Below, in pieces: positions 9,413 to 18,590 of a DNA stretch of 64,000 nt (the stretch's first letter is position 1; each line of letters begins with the position of its first letter). Source of the stretch: CALVGQ01 sp964368495 (GTDB taxonomy: Bacteria; Bacillota_I; Bacilli_A; Erysipelotrichales; Erysipelotrichaceae); the NCBI GenBank assembly GCA_964368495.1, contig CAYJAJ010000005.1:36219-100218 (forward strand). Direction: 5' to 3'. A program made the translations under genes and the position numbers. Under the pieces are notes generated by a model that was not told where the DNA came from, did not search any database, and saw nothing but the letters and a program-made list of their open reading frames with translations.

Positions 9413-11071
9413 TTATTCAGTTGGAACTGATGTGAACCATAAAACACCATTTCCTTGAGGATTATATCCAATACCTTCAACACCTGCTTTTACTAAGTAA
9501 ACAGAGTTATATCCAAACAGTGGATTAGCATAAGACATTTCTTCAATTAAATAAGTTTCAGCTGCATGTAAAGCAACCATTCTTTCTGTAGGATCAAGAA
9601 TTGCATTAGCATCAGCAATCATTTGAGCATATACATCATCTCCCCAAGATAATACAGGTTGATTTGTTGGTAATGCTTGATCTAAGAATGTAGTTGGATC
9701 CATATAATCAGCAGACATTGCAGATCTAGCAAGTGAATATAAACCGTTATCGATATCATCTAATACAGTTTTGAACTCACCAGTTCTTAATGTCATATTG
9801 ATATTAACTTCTTTTAATTGTGCTTGATAAACTTGAGCTACAATATCATGCATTGCATTTTGATTGTAGTAGTATTCAATTTCAAGTGGGTTATTTTCAT
9901 TATAACCTGCTTCTGCTAAAAGACGTTTTGCTTCTTCTTTGTCAGTGTAAACAAGCATATTTTCTTCATCTTGTTCTGAACGGAATTCTCCATCAGCACC
10001 TTGAATACCACTTGGAACTAAACCATTTAATTCATAATAAACATCACCAGCATCAAGAGCTTGAACAATTGCACTGCGGTCAACTCCTAATTGAATTGCA
10101 CGACGAATGTTTGGATCTTGTAATACTTCATTTGGTGTACCTTCATGTGAATTAAAACGAGTGTAGTAGTTAATTACAGCATTAGAAATAACTAATTCTG
10201 GTTGTTCAGCATAAACTTTAGTTACATCAGATGATGGAGAAGTTGCCATATCAATTTCACCTGTTTGGAAAGCAACTAATTGAGCATTTTGGTCAGCCAT
10301 TGGTATAGCAACTAAAACATCAACTGTCACATTTGCTGCATCATAGAATTCTTCATTTTTCTCCATAACAACTTTTGAAGCACGATCAATTTCAGTTGGT
10401 ACAAAAGCAGCACTTGTAGGATATCCTACACTGTCAGCCCAAGTGTAATCATGTTCAGGTGCAAAATCTGGACGAAGTGGTGAGAATACACCAGCAGTCA
10501 ATAAATTAGGGAAGAATGTAGTTGGTTTTTCTAATGTAATTTCTAAAGTTACATCATCGATTACTTTAATTCCAACATCATCCATGTCAGCAACATCAGA
10601 CATATTTGTAACGTGTGCAGCAGCATTTTTTACATAGTTTCCGATAAAATATGAATAATAAGAATCAGCAGTTCCTAAACCTAATGAACGTTTCATTCCG
10701 TATTCAACATGTGCAGCAGTAATTGCTTCACCATCAGACCATTTTGCATCATCGCGTAAATGGATAGTATAAACTAAACCATCTTCACTTACATCATGGC
10801 TTGTAGCTAGTGCAGGTACTAATCCACCATCCTCTGCAAAGTTATAAAGTGGTAACCACACTTGATTAACTATCCATGAAGTTGGTGAATCTGATCCATG
10901 TGCTGGATCTAAAGGTGCAGGTTCATTTCCAGTAGCGTAAGTAAATGTTACTTCCTCATCTCCTGCAGGTACATCAGAACCTTCAGATTCAGTAGAACTA
11001 CATGCAGTTAATGATACTACCATTAACATTGCAAGTAACAACGCTAATAGTTTTTTAAGATTTTTTCTCAT
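9413..11071 (-). CDS. oppA: Oligopeptide ABC transporter substrate-binding lipoprotein
   Basis: A 552-residue extracellular binding protein of SBP family 5. The start at 11071 has GGAGG eight bases upstream and gives a short basic N-terminus, a hydrophobic core and the lipobox SLTAC, so the mature protein would be lipid-anchored at Cys. Family signatures include the DPAHGSDSPTS opening and the YTIHLRDDAKWSDGEAITA segment near residue 110. It captures oligopeptides and passes them to OppBC. It lies 14 bases after oppF, placing the binding protein last in the transporter gene set, followed by a hairpin. The N-terminal segment between Cys and the domain is Ser/Glu-rich, typical of lipoprotein linkers. 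Confidence 0.93.
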   Translation of the reverse strand: MRKNLKKLLALLLAMLMVVSLTACSSTESEGSDVPAGDEEVTFTYATGNEPAPLDPAHGSDSPTSWIVNQVWLPLYNFAEDGGLVPALATSHDVSEDGLVYTIHLRDDAKWSDGEAITAAHVEYGMKRSLGLGTADSYYSYFIGNYVKNAAAHVTNMSDVADMDDVGIKVIDDVTLEITLEKPTTFFPNLLTAGVFSPLRPDFAPEHDYTWADSVGYPTSAAFVPTEIDRASKVVMEKNEEFYDAANVTVDVLVAIPMADQNAQLVAFQTGEIDMATSPSSDVTKVYAEQPELVISNAVINYYTRFNSHEGTPNEVLQDPNIRRAIQLGVDRSAIVQALDAGDVYYELNGLVPSGIQGADGEFRSEQDEENMLVYTDKEEAKRLLAEAGYNENNPLEIEYYYNQNAMHDIVAQVYQAQLKEVNINMTLRTGEFKTVLDDIDNGLYSLARSAMSADYMDPTTFLDQALPTNQPVLSWGDDVYAQMIADANAILDPTERMVALHAAETYLIEEMSYANPLFGYNSVYLVKAGVEGIGYNPQGNGVLWFTSVPTE

Positions 11072-11085
11072 TTCTTTTCCTCCTT

Positions 11086-12057
11086 TTATTTTTCGTATAA
11101 GAAACATGAAACTATTCGATTCCCCACAGCAATCGGTTGTGGAACTTCTTCTTTACATCGTTGTGTTGCACTAGCACAACGTGTTGAGAATACACAGCCA
11201 CTTGGTGGATTTATTGGGGAAGGTAATTCACCTTCCAACACGATCCTATTTTTTGATTTTGCTTTAATTGGATCGGGAATCGGTATTGCAGATAATAAAG
11301 CCACAGTATATGGATGAAGTGGACGGTGGTAAACATCATTACTTGGTCCACACTCCATCATATGACCTAGATACATAACTCCGATTTTATCTGAAATGTG
11401 TTTTACCATTCCTAAATCGTGAGCTATAAACAAATAAGATAAACCCATTTCATTTTGGATATCTTTTAATAAATTAATTACTTGAGCTTGAATAGAAACA
11501 TCAAGCGCAGAGATTGGTTCATCGCAAACGATAAATTTTGGATTGACTGCCAATGCACGTGCAATCCCAATTCGTTGGCGTTGACCTCCACTGAATTCTG
11601 AAGGATATCGTCGGATATGATCTGGTTTTAACCCTACAATTTTTAGTAGTTCAACAACACGATCTTCTTTTTGTTGATCATTGTCATAAATGTTATGAAT
11701 AATCATTGGTTCTTTTATAATTTCCCCTACTGTCATACGAGGATTTAATGAAGCATAAGGATCTTGGAAAATCATTTGCATGTCTTTTCTAAATGATTTT
11801 AAATCCTTTCCTTTTAATTTTGTAATATCATTTCCATCAAACTCAATTTTTCCACCATCAGGTTCGTATAGCTTGACAATAGTGCGTCCTAGTGTGCTTT
11901 TCCCGCAACCAGACTCACCAACAAGACCAAAAGTCTCTCCAGGATAGATATCGAAACTAACTCCATCTACCGCCTTAACGATTTGTTTTTTAGAAAAAAC
12001 TCCTTTAGTAACATCAAAATGAGTTTTCAAATTATTAATACTTAAAATAGCTTTCAT
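11086..12057 (-). CDS. oppF: Oligopeptide ABC transporter ATP-binding protein OppF
   Basis: A 323-residue ATPase. Walker A (GESGCGKST) begins near residue 46, the signature motif (SGGQRQR) is near 154 and Walker B (IVCDEPIS) follows near 172. The C-terminal oligopeptide-transporter extension contains the Cys-rich pattern CVFSTRC...C...C (residues about 288-320), which holds an iron-sulfur cluster in characterised relatives. It pairs with OppD to energise peptide uptake. The ATG overlaps the oppD stop by 4 bases (ATGA). Confidence 0.94.
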   Translation of the reverse strand: MKAILSINNLKTHFDVTKGVFSKKQIVKAVDGVSFDIYPGETFGLVGESGCGKSTLGRTIVKLYEPDGGKIEFDGNDITKLKGKDLKSFRKDMQMIFQDPYASLNPRMTVGEIIKEPMIIHNIYDNDQQKEDRVVELLKIVGLKPDHIRRYPSEFSGGQRQRIGIARALAVNPKFIVCDEPISALDVSIQAQVINLLKDIQNEMGLSYLFIAHDLGMVKHISDKIGVMYLGHMMECGPSNDVYHRPLHPYTVALLSAIPIPDPIKAKSKNRIVLEGELPSPINPPSGCVFSTRCASATQRCKEEVPQPIAVGNRIVSCFLYEK

Positions 12058-13057
12058 TTTTTCACCGCCATTTCATGATTCAACCAACATGCACATTGAT
12101 GAGTTGAAGATAAGGTAGTAACACTTGGCATTTGTGTTTTACAAATTTTCATTGCTTGATCACATCGATCAACATAAGGACATCCTACAGGAGGTGCCAA
12201 CAAATCTGGTGGTGAACCCGGTATCGGATTCAATTGTTTGTCTTCATCATCATCTGGGTTGGCGATACAACTTAGAAGTCCTTTAGTATATGGATGAACA
12301 CTTTCATAATAAATTTCTTTATCAGTTCCTATCTCGACAATATTGCCACCATACATAATTGCAACACGATCACAAAGTTTAGCAACTACACCTAAGTCAT
12401 GTGTAATCATTATGATTGCAGAATCACTTTTATGACGAAGATCATCTATTAACTCCAATACTTGAGCTTGAATTGTAACATCAAGCGCAGTAGTTGGCTC
12501 ATCCGCAATAATTAATTTGGGATTACATGCTAAGGCAATCGCAATGATAATTCTTTGTCTCATTCCTCCAGAAAATTCAAACGGATATTGTTTAATTCTT
12601 CTTTCTGGCGAAGGAATACCTACGTGTTTCATTAATTCTATTGCTTTATCATAAGCTTCTTTTTTCGATAATTTTGTATGATTAATCAGAGGCTCAACTA
12701 ACTGAGTTTCAATTTTTAAAACTGGATTTAAGAATGTCATTGGATCTTGAAAAATCATTGACATTGTATTACCACGTATAGAACTCATAAACTTATCGTA
12801 ATCCTTTTTATTTGAAAATTGACTACGTGAAATATTTTGACCATCGAATGTAATATCTCCATCGCTCACTTTACCATTTTCAGCAAGTAATCCAATAATA
12901 GAATACATCGTTTGACTCTTCCCAGACCCACTTTCACCTACAATACCTAATACTTCTTTANNNNNNNNNNTGAAAAACTGACACCTCTAACTGCTTTTAC
13001 ACTACCTTGATTAGTGATAAATTCAGTACATAAATTTTTAACTTCCAATAATGCCAT
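12054..13057 (-). CDS. oppD: Oligopeptide ABC transporter ATP-binding protein OppD (interrupted by an assembly gap)
   Basis: The coding region starts at the ATG at 13057 (MALLEVKNLCTEF...), runs 29 codons into ten N, and resumes with KEVLGIVGESGSGKS, which contains Walker A. The signature (SGGMRQR), Walker B (IIADEPT) and the C-terminal Cys-rich segment (CPYVDRC...C) follow. The two sides are out of register if the gap is taken as 10 bases, since 98 bases separate the start from the first codon after the gap. The Ns are therefore a placeholder; a true length of 8 or 11 bases would restore one frame. The intact gene would encode about 335 residues, normal for OppD. Confidence 0.9.
12961..12970. 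other. Assembly gap (10 N) inside oppD
   Basis: Ten N lie between the codons for VSFS and KEVLGI just before Walker A. The flanking frames require a length of 2 modulo 3, so 10 is not the real size. Confidence 0.95.
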
Positions 13058-13066
13058 TTTATTCAC

Positions 13067-13993
13067 CTACCTTTTCGGTTCTAGTGCTTCTCCAACACCA
13101 TCACCAATAAAATTAAGCGATAGTATAGTTAAACACATTACTAATATCGGCCAAACAACTTGAATTGGTTCAGTATGAATCAATGTTTGACAATCTGCGA
13201 TCAATCTTCCCCATGTAGGCGTTGGAGCGGGTATCCCAATACCTAAGTAAGATAAAGATGATTCTGTAAATATTGCGGAAGGTATCATCATCGTCAAACA
13301 GACAATGATTGGACCTAAAGCATTAATGATTAAATGTTTTAATAAAATACGGCGATTGCTTGCACCTAATACTTTGGCAGCCATAGCAAATTCCATTTCT
13401 TTTAATGACATAATTTGAGTTCGCACTTGTCTTGCCATTTGTAGCCAAGAAGTTACAGAAATTGCGAACAAAACACTATAAATGTTATTTCCAAATACCA
13501 ACAAAATAAGTACTGTATAAATCATACTTGGAACTGAATAGATAATATCCACTGTTCTCATCATAATCATATCAACTTTACCACCTACAAATCCAGCGAT
13601 ACCACCATACAATATACCAATAATTAAATTAATAAATGCTGATGCAAAAGCGATTGATAATGTGATTCTTGCTCCCCACATGACTCTTACAAAGTTGTCG
13701 CGTCCTAAGTTATCAGTACCAAATATATGTTCCATACTTGGATTAGCATAGGTGTTATCTAAATTTTGTGTTTCATAACCATATTCAGAAACCATCGGAA
13801 CTACGATAGCCAATAGAATTAATAGTCCCATGAACACTAATCCTACAAAAGCTAATTTATTTTTTTTGAATCTCCCCCATGCATCTTTCAGGAAAGTTTC
13901 ACTCTTAATGGCAATAAACTCTGAATTTTTTTCACTGTCATCTAATTTATCAAATAAATCTTCAGTTAAAATTATTTTATTAATTTCGCTCAT
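13067..13993 (-). CDS. oppC: Oligopeptide ABC transporter permease OppC
   Basis: A 308-residue inner-membrane permease. An N-terminal cytoplasmic segment of about 45 residues precedes the first membrane helix (residues 47-69), and the extracytoplasmic FGTDNLGRDNFVRVMWGARI motif typical of DppC/OppC follows near residues 90-109. The ATPase-coupling EAA loop is seen as EFAMAAKVLGASNRRIL near residue 200. About six membrane segments are present. It forms the membrane channel with OppB. The ATG has an AGGGGG-type site, 11 bases after oppB. Confidence 0.94.
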   Translation of the reverse strand: MSEINKIILTEDLFDKLDDSEKNSEFIAIKSETFLKDAWGRFKKNKLAFVGLVFMGLLILLAIVVPMVSEYGYETQNLDNTYANPSMEHIFGTDNLGRDNFVRVMWGARITLSIAFASAFINLIIGILYGGIAGFVGGKVDMIMMRTVDIIYSVPSMIYTVLILLVFGNNIYSVLFAISVTSWLQMARQVRTQIMSLKEMEFAMAAKVLGASNRRILLKHLIINALGPIIVCLTMMIPSAIFTESSLSYLGIGIPAPTPTWGRLIADCQTLIHTEPIQVVWPILVMCLTILSLNFIGDGVGEALEPKR

Positions 13994-14004
13994 ATTTATC
14001 CCCC

Positions 14005-14928
14005 TTACTTTCCTAATTTAATTCGAGGATCGACCATTGCTGCTATGATATCTGAAATTAAATTCATCACAATAACGATAGCTCCTAAGAAAATGGTTAA
14101 ACCCATAATTAATGTATAATCACGATTTTGAACACTACCAATAAACTCTGCTCCTATTCCAGGAATTGTAAATATACGTTCAACTACAAAGCTTCCGGTA
14201 ACTAATCCTGCAAACATAGGTCCACAATATGTGATTACTGGTAACATTGCATTTTTTAAACCGTGTTTTATGATTACCATTAGCTCCTTAGTACCTTTAC
14301 TTCGTGCCAATGTAATATAATCTTTATTCATTACATCTTTTAAACTGCTTCTTGTTAAACGTGTAATCATTGATATTGGATATAATGCCAATGTTGCTGC
14401 AGGCATGATATAGTGTTCTGGAGATGATAATCCTACCGTTGGTAGTAAGCGTAATTGTATTGCGAAAACAATCATCAACAGTAAAGCAAAGATAAAACTT
14501 GGAAGTGAAACACCAATTGTTGCAATAAATGTTATGATGCTATTAACCCATTGATGTTTTGTCAATGCTGAAATGATTCCAAAACTTATCCCTACTACTA
14601 ATGCTATACCAAATGCTAGTATCCCTAACTGAGCAGTAACAGGCGCTCTTTTTATAATGATGTCAGTAACTAATTGACCTTTTTTATGAATAGATTCACC
14701 AAAATCTCCAGATAACGCATTTTGGAAATAGACAACATATTGCTCCATAATTGGTTTATCTAAACCATATTTAGCCTCAAGTGCTTCATAAGTTTCGATA
14801 GAAACCGCTTTGTTGTCCTGCGAGAACGGACTTCCCGGCATCGCTTTCATCATAAAGAATGTAATTGTTGCTAAGACAAATAATGTTAACAAACCAACTA
14901 AAACTCTTTTTATAATATATTTAGCCAT
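14005..14928 (-). CDS. oppB: Oligopeptide ABC transporter permease OppB
   Basis: A 307-residue permease opening with the DppB/OppB signature YIIKRVLVGLLTLFVL and the extracytoplasmic PGSPF segment near residue 31. About six membrane helices are present; the EAA coupling loop reads DYITLARSKGTKEL near residue 200. It is the partner of OppC in the oligopeptide channel. The gene follows the M24 peptidase at 14940 by 11 bases with an AAGGGG ribosome site, so a cytoplasmic peptidase is transcribed ahead of the transporter. Confidence 0.94.
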   Translation of the reverse strand: MAKYIIKRVLVGLLTLFVLATITFFMMKAMPGSPFSQDNKAVSIETYEALEAKYGLDKPIMEQYVVYFQNALSGDFGESIHKKGQLVTDIIIKRAPVTAQLGILAFGIALVVGISFGIISALTKHQWVNSIITFIATIGVSLPSFIFALLLMIVFAIQLRLLPTVGLSSPEHYIMPAATLALYPISMITRLTRSSLKDVMNKDYITLARSKGTKELMVIIKHGLKNAMLPVITYCGPMFAGLVTGSFVVERIFTIPGIGAEFIGSVQNRDYTLIMGLTIFLGAIVIVMNLISDIIAAMVDPRIKLGK

Positions 14929-14939
14929 AATTTACCCCT

Positions 14940-16127
14940 TTACCTAATTAAATACAACTCTTGTTGTGGACTTATAAGAAACTCAGCACGATCATCTTTA
15001 ACAACCACATTTTCTTCAAGCCCAATATTCCCGCAGCGTGTTTTTACATTTGGTTCTAAAGTGAATACACTATTCTTCAGTATTGGAACTCGAATTAAAT
15101 CATCGCGGTTGTATCTAGGTTTTGCAGGAGCTAATAAACTTCCGCCGTCATGAGCAACTTTTCCTAATTGATGCCCAAGTGCACAGTTATACTCATCAAA
15201 TCCCAAATCAGTGATGTGCTTTCTTGCAATCGCATCCACATCAACCCCTAACACACCAACTTTTAAATAACTTGCAGCTTTAGCAATAGCATCTCTAATT
15301 GCGTAGAAAGCCAATTTAATATCTTCAGGTGCATCATCTTCATCATCTTTTAGTAAATAGTACATTCTTTGCATATCACTGCTATAACCATCAATAGTAA
15401 TACCGAAATCAATATTAACCAAATGACCTTTCTGTACAACTAAGTCAATTGCTCCCATGTGGCCAACTGGACATTCACTACCACTGAACACTCCTGGATT
15501 ACATGACATCGGCCAAGAAAATCCAAATCCTTTATCAATAGTTCTTTGTTGAAAGAAATGATAAATATCTAAACAGTTAACGCCTTCTTTTATAAAATCT
15601 TTCGCTTCATCAAAAATTTTTTGAGTTTCAAGACAGGCTTTTCTTATTTTTTCAATTTCTTCTTCGCTTTTGCATGAACGTACGTGTTCACAAACTTTTT
15701 GTGCAGATACAATTTCACCCTGATAGTTTGCTAAATCAAACGCTTTTTTTAAACGATTATAAATCCCAACAGTCAGACCATCCGCAGCAGGATTTTCTTT
15801 TGAATAATTTAATCCTATATTTTTAGGTTTAAGTCTACTAATTAACTCACTGAGCGTTTCCTCAAAAGTACTTTGAAAAACCAATACTTCATCAAAAACT
15901 CCATAATGATGAAACCCATTTGCATCAATTGGTGTACATATTGCGTATGCTTTACATTCTTTGGTGAATACCACAGCACTCATTCCAATAAAATCATTTT
16001 CAGTGAATACACTTAGCATCGGTTCTGTGTTAGTATCAGTTTCTTGACCAGCAATCACCCACAAATCAACATCATATTTGTTTAATGCTTCATAAGAACT
16101 TTTAATTTTTGAACTACTAAATGACAT
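14940..16127 (-). CDS. M24 family Xaa-Pro peptidase
   Basis: A 395-residue protein, first gene of the peptide operon. It has a creatinase-like N-terminal half and an M24 half with the full ligand set: Asp in NIDFGI and SSDMQR, His in GHQLGKVAHDGG, Glu in TLEPNV and Glu in GLEENVV. It resembles the paralogue at 8147 throughout, down to the NLxxVGHMG-type segment (CPVGHMGA) before the first Asp, so the two probably arose by duplication. The strong GAGGGGAG site and a near-consensus promoter suggest good expression. The predicted role is removal of N-terminal residues ahead of proline in imported peptides. Confidence 0.9.
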   Translation of the reverse strand: MSFSSSKIKSSYEALNKYDVDLWVIAGQETDTNTEPMLSVFTENDFIGMSAVVFTKECKAYAICTPIDANGFHHYGVFDEVLVFQSTFEETLSELISRLKPKNIGLNYSKENPAADGLTVGIYNRLKKAFDLANYQGEIVSAQKVCEHVRSCKSEEEIEKIRKACLETQKIFDEAKDFIKEGVNCLDIYHFFQQRTIDKGFGFSWPMSCNPGVFSGSECPVGHMGAIDLVVQKGHLVNIDFGITIDGYSSDMQRMYYLLKDDEDDAPEDIKLAFYAIRDAIAKAASYLKVGVLGVDVDAIARKHITDLGFDEYNCALGHQLGKVAHDGGSLLAPAKPRYNRDDLIRVPILKNSVFTLEPNVKTRCGNIGLEENVVVKDDRAEFLISPQQELYLIR

Positions 16128-16159
16128 ACAATCACTCCCCTCGTTTAAGTATATAAGTT

Positions 16160-16187
16160 ATTATACATGAATGAAAATTATTTTCAA
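16160..16187 (-). promoter_or_regulatory. Promoter of the peptide import/degradation operon
   Basis: On the minus strand TTGAAA (16182-16187) and a perfect TATAAT (16160-16165) are 16 bases apart, about 33 bases before the ATG of the first M24 gene. The -35 box overlaps a 15-bp dyad at 16172-16186, so it is probably controlled. Confidence 0.75.
16172..16186. promoter_or_regulatory. Candidate operator dyad overlapping the opp promoter
   Basis: TGAAAAT-T-ATTTTCA is a perfect 7+7 inverted repeat with one central base, covering the spacer and -35 box of the leftward promoter. A second, overlapping inverted pair (AGTTATT at 16156-16162, AATAACT at 16186-16192) flanks it. The arms are in the opposite order to the CodY box AATTTTC-W-GAAAATT, so the regulator is unknown. 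Confidence 0.45.
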
Positions 16188-16328
16188 TAACTAAATGAAA
16201 TATTTTTATTTAATTACAGAAATATTTTACAATAAATTTACATTTGTTTATGAATGTTGGAATATATTGGAATGAAAACATTAAAATAAAGGCTTTATAT
16301 AAGTATATAATGGAAGTTATGTAATTTA

Positions 16329-16356
16329 TTACATTTTTGAAAAAATATGTTATAGT
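16329..16356 (+). promoter_or_regulatory. Promoter of the divergent M24 peptidase gene
   Basis: TTACAT (16329-16334) and TATAGT (16351-16356) are 16 bases apart and lie 20 bases before the ATG at 16376. The rest of the 250-base divergent region is very AT-rich and shows no gene. Confidence 0.5.
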
Positions 16357-16375
16357 ATATTAAAAGGAGAATAAA

Positions 16376-17521
16376 ATGAAAAAAATTACGAATTTATGCT
16401 TAGAAAAAATGAAAGAAAAAAGTTTAGATGGTCTAATTTATGCAACTGGAGCAAATTTTCAATATCTTACTAAAGCTAATGAGTATTATTGGCAACGTTG
16501 CAGTATGAACAACATTAATGGACAACTTTGCAATCATCATATGCCTGAAGCCTTAGCTTATTGTGATAAAGAAGGTAACATCACAGTTGTTTGTATCCCA
16601 TCAATTAAACACCAATTTAATGGACACCATGTTGTTGTATCCTATGTCGATCAAATGGAAGATACATTAAGTACTATTATCAAAGGGAAAAAAATTGGTA
16701 TAGGATTTAATTGTCAAAGTTGGTTAGAAGAAACACTAAAGGAAGTTGACCCCGCAATTCAAACTATCTACTGTGAAGATTTATTGAATGATATCCGTTG
16801 TATTAAAACAGATGAAGAAATAAAACAACTACGTGTTCTTGCTAAATTTACTGATGATGCAATTATGCATGTTGTTAAAAGTATAAAAAAAGGAATGACT
16901 CAATATGATGTTGAACAAATGATCATGGAATACGGTTTAAAAAACGGTATGCAAGATTTAGCATTTTCACCTACTGCTGGATTTAAGACAAGAAATACAT
17001 TTACATCTGAGGAAAATTTTATTTTTCCTCGTACATCTGTTTTAACTGATGGGACCGCTATTGCCTTTGATGTTGGATACATGAACAATGGTTTCTGTAG
17101 TGATTGGGGACGCACTGTCTATTATAAAAAAGCACCACAATACATTAAAGATGGCTATAAAGCGCTACAAGCTGCTCAAGTGCATATGGTCAATAGTATC
17201 ATTCCAAATAAGACAAATATCAATGAGTTATATGGTTTTGTTCTTGAAGAAGCAACTAAACATGGTTATCAAAATGAACTTCGTTTTAAAGATACTGGAA
17301 GTTTAGGTCATCAAATAGGAATCGATTGCCATGAACACCCGATGTTAAATAATAGCGTTGATTTCATATTAAAACCTGGCATGGTATTTTGTAGTGAACC
17401 TAAAATGATGTTTGAAAATGAATGTTATATGCGTGTTGAAGATATGATTCTAGTAACTGAAACAGGTGCTGAATTTTTAACAAATTTTGATAGAAACTTA
17501 TTTGAATTTAATAATGATTAG
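16376..17521 (+). CDS. M24 family metallopeptidase (Xaa-Pro aminopeptidase/creatinase-like)
   Basis: A 381-residue protein, divergent from the opp operon. The ligand set is complete: Asp in FDVGYM and CSDWGR, His in GHQIGIDCHEHP, Glu in CSEPKM and Glu in RVEDMI. The HEHP variant after the first His differs from the two close paralogues, so it forms a separate lineage. It has an AAAAGGAG ribosome site and its own terminator overlapping the stop codon. Being divergently placed, it may share the regulator of the opp promoter. Whether it cleaves Xaa-Pro bonds or a non-peptide amidine or ester substrate, as some family members do, cannot be settled by sequence. Confidence 0.88.
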   Translation: MKKITNLCLEKMKEKSLDGLIYATGANFQYLTKANEYYWQRCSMNNINGQLCNHHMPEALAYCDKEGNITVVCIPSIKHQFNGHHVVVSYVDQMEDTLSTIIKGKKIGIGFNCQSWLEETLKEVDPAIQTIYCEDLLNDIRCIKTDEEIKQLRVLAKFTDDAIMHVVKSIKKGMTQYDVEQMIMEYGLKNGMQDLAFSPTAGFKTRNTFTSEENFIFPRTSVLTDGTAIAFDVGYMNNGFCSDWGRTVYYKKAPQYIKDGYKALQAAQVHMVNSIIPNKTNINELYGFVLEEATKHGYQNELRFKDTGSLGHQIGIDCHEHPMLNNSVDFILKPGMVFCSEPKMMFENECYMRVEDMILVTETGAEFLTNFDRNLFEFNND

Positions 17522-17542
17522 TCTGCTAAGCAGACTTTTTTT
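17520..17542 (+). terminator. Intrinsic terminator of the divergent M24 gene
   Basis: AGTCTGC and GCAGACT form a 7-bp stem with a TAA loop, followed by a run of seven T. The stem begins inside the TAG stop codon. Confidence 0.88.
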
Positions 17543-17544
17543 AT

Positions 17545-17574
17545 ACAAAAAAAGTGCATCTAATAGACACACTT
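17545..17574 (-). terminator. Intrinsic terminator of spoIVB
   Basis: Read leftward, AAGTGTGTC pairs with GATGCACTT (9 bp with two G-T pairs) around a 5-base loop and runs into seven T. It is distinct from the neighbouring rightward terminator, so converging transcripts each have their own. Confidence 0.85.
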
Positions 17575-17579
17575 CATAA

Positions 17580-18584
17580 CTAATTAATTAGATTCGCTTC
17601 ATTCAACATCCATTCAATATATAAACCATAACCATTGTTTGGAGTACTTGTTATCATGTGAGTAACAGCCCCTATAAGTTTACCATCTTGTACAATGGGA
17701 CTTCCAGACATCCCTTGAATAATCCCACCTGTTTGACTAATAACACTTTGATCAGTAATTTCAAATTTAAAACTTTTTGTATCAGGTGCACTTTGATTGT
17801 TTACTTGAGATATATGAATCTCAACTTCTACAATTTCTTGATCAGAAAGTACAGTATACATTGTTGCTGGACCCACTTTAACATATTGTCGCTCACCAAT
17901 TTCAATCAACTGTTTTGAAGAAGAAAGATACTCATAATTTCCATAAACTCCATACTTAGTGTTTTTAACAACTGTTCCGACTCTTTGAAGTGTATTAACA
18001 CTGTTTTTTTCACCGGGCTGATTTGGTAAACTTTTACTAATTGAAGAAACAGATGCCATAAATATATCACCAGTTGAAATTTCTGCAGGATAACCAAAAT
18101 CTGGATCCACTATTTCATGACCTAATGCCCCATATGTTTTGTTAACTGGGTTATAGAATGTTACAGTCCCTACTCCCTTAATTTTATCTTTTACATATAA
18201 TCCTGTTTTAAATATTTTTTCGTCTTGTAAATAATATACGTTTAGTTGACTCTCAACCAACGAATTATTTCGTAATACAACGACATCATAAATTGCATCT
18301 TTTTTTGGATTTTCAGCTAAAAATTGATACATATCGTCTAAACAATTTATTGAATTGTTTTCAATATAAACAATTTTATCACCAACTTCAAGTGATGATG
18401 AGGTAATCGGGTTAATCCATTCGCCATTGTTTTCGAATTCATACATCCCACTAATGACTACACCATCATATGAGCCTTGTATCGCAATTGTTTCGCCACC
18501 AATATAAACATGATCTGGAGCTGCATAAACAACACTCATTGAAATCGCAAATAGAAAACTACAAAATAAAACTGCTCTTTTCAT
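17580..18584 (-). CDS. spoIVB: SpoIVB-type serine peptidase (S55 family)
   Basis: A 334-residue secreted or membrane-anchored protease with an N-terminal signal or anchor segment (residues 1-21), a PDZ-like region (residues about 40-105) and the S55 catalytic domain. The catalytic His is in YGALGHEI near residue 157 and the Ser in QGMSGSPIV near residue 295, followed by GAVTHM. In Bacillus, SpoIVB is made in the forespore and triggers SpoIVFB-dependent pro-sigma-K processing; here it implies a sporulation programme or a remnant of one. It is shorter than the roughly 425-residue Bacillus protein, mainly before the PDZ. Its ribosome site (AAAGGAG) is part of a hairpin arm shared with the degV terminator. 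Confidence 0.9.
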   Translation of the reverse strand: MKRAVLFCSFLFAISMSVVYAAPDHVYIGGETIAIQGSYDGVVISGMYEFENNGEWINPITSSSLEVGDKIVYIENNSINCLDDMYQFLAENPKKDAIYDVVVLRNNSLVESQLNVYYLQDEKIFKTGLYVKDKIKGVGTVTFYNPVNKTYGALGHEIVDPDFGYPAEISTGDIFMASVSSISKSLPNQPGEKNSVNTLQRVGTVVKNTKYGVYGNYEYLSSSKQLIEIGERQYVKVGPATMYTVLSDQEIVEVEIHISQVNNQSAPDTKSFKFEITDQSVISQTGGIIQGMSGSPIVQDGKLIGAVTHMITSTPNNGYGLYIEWMLNEANLIN

Positions 18585-18590
18585 TAAAAA

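Noticed and set aside
9820..10155. A 111-codon rightward frame opposite oppA
   Set aside because: Leu/His-rich composition is an artefact of the complement of oppA codons; no start signals.
16172..16186. CodY box at the opp promoter
   Set aside because: The dyad arms are in the reverse order to the CodY consensus, so only an unnamed operator is claimed.
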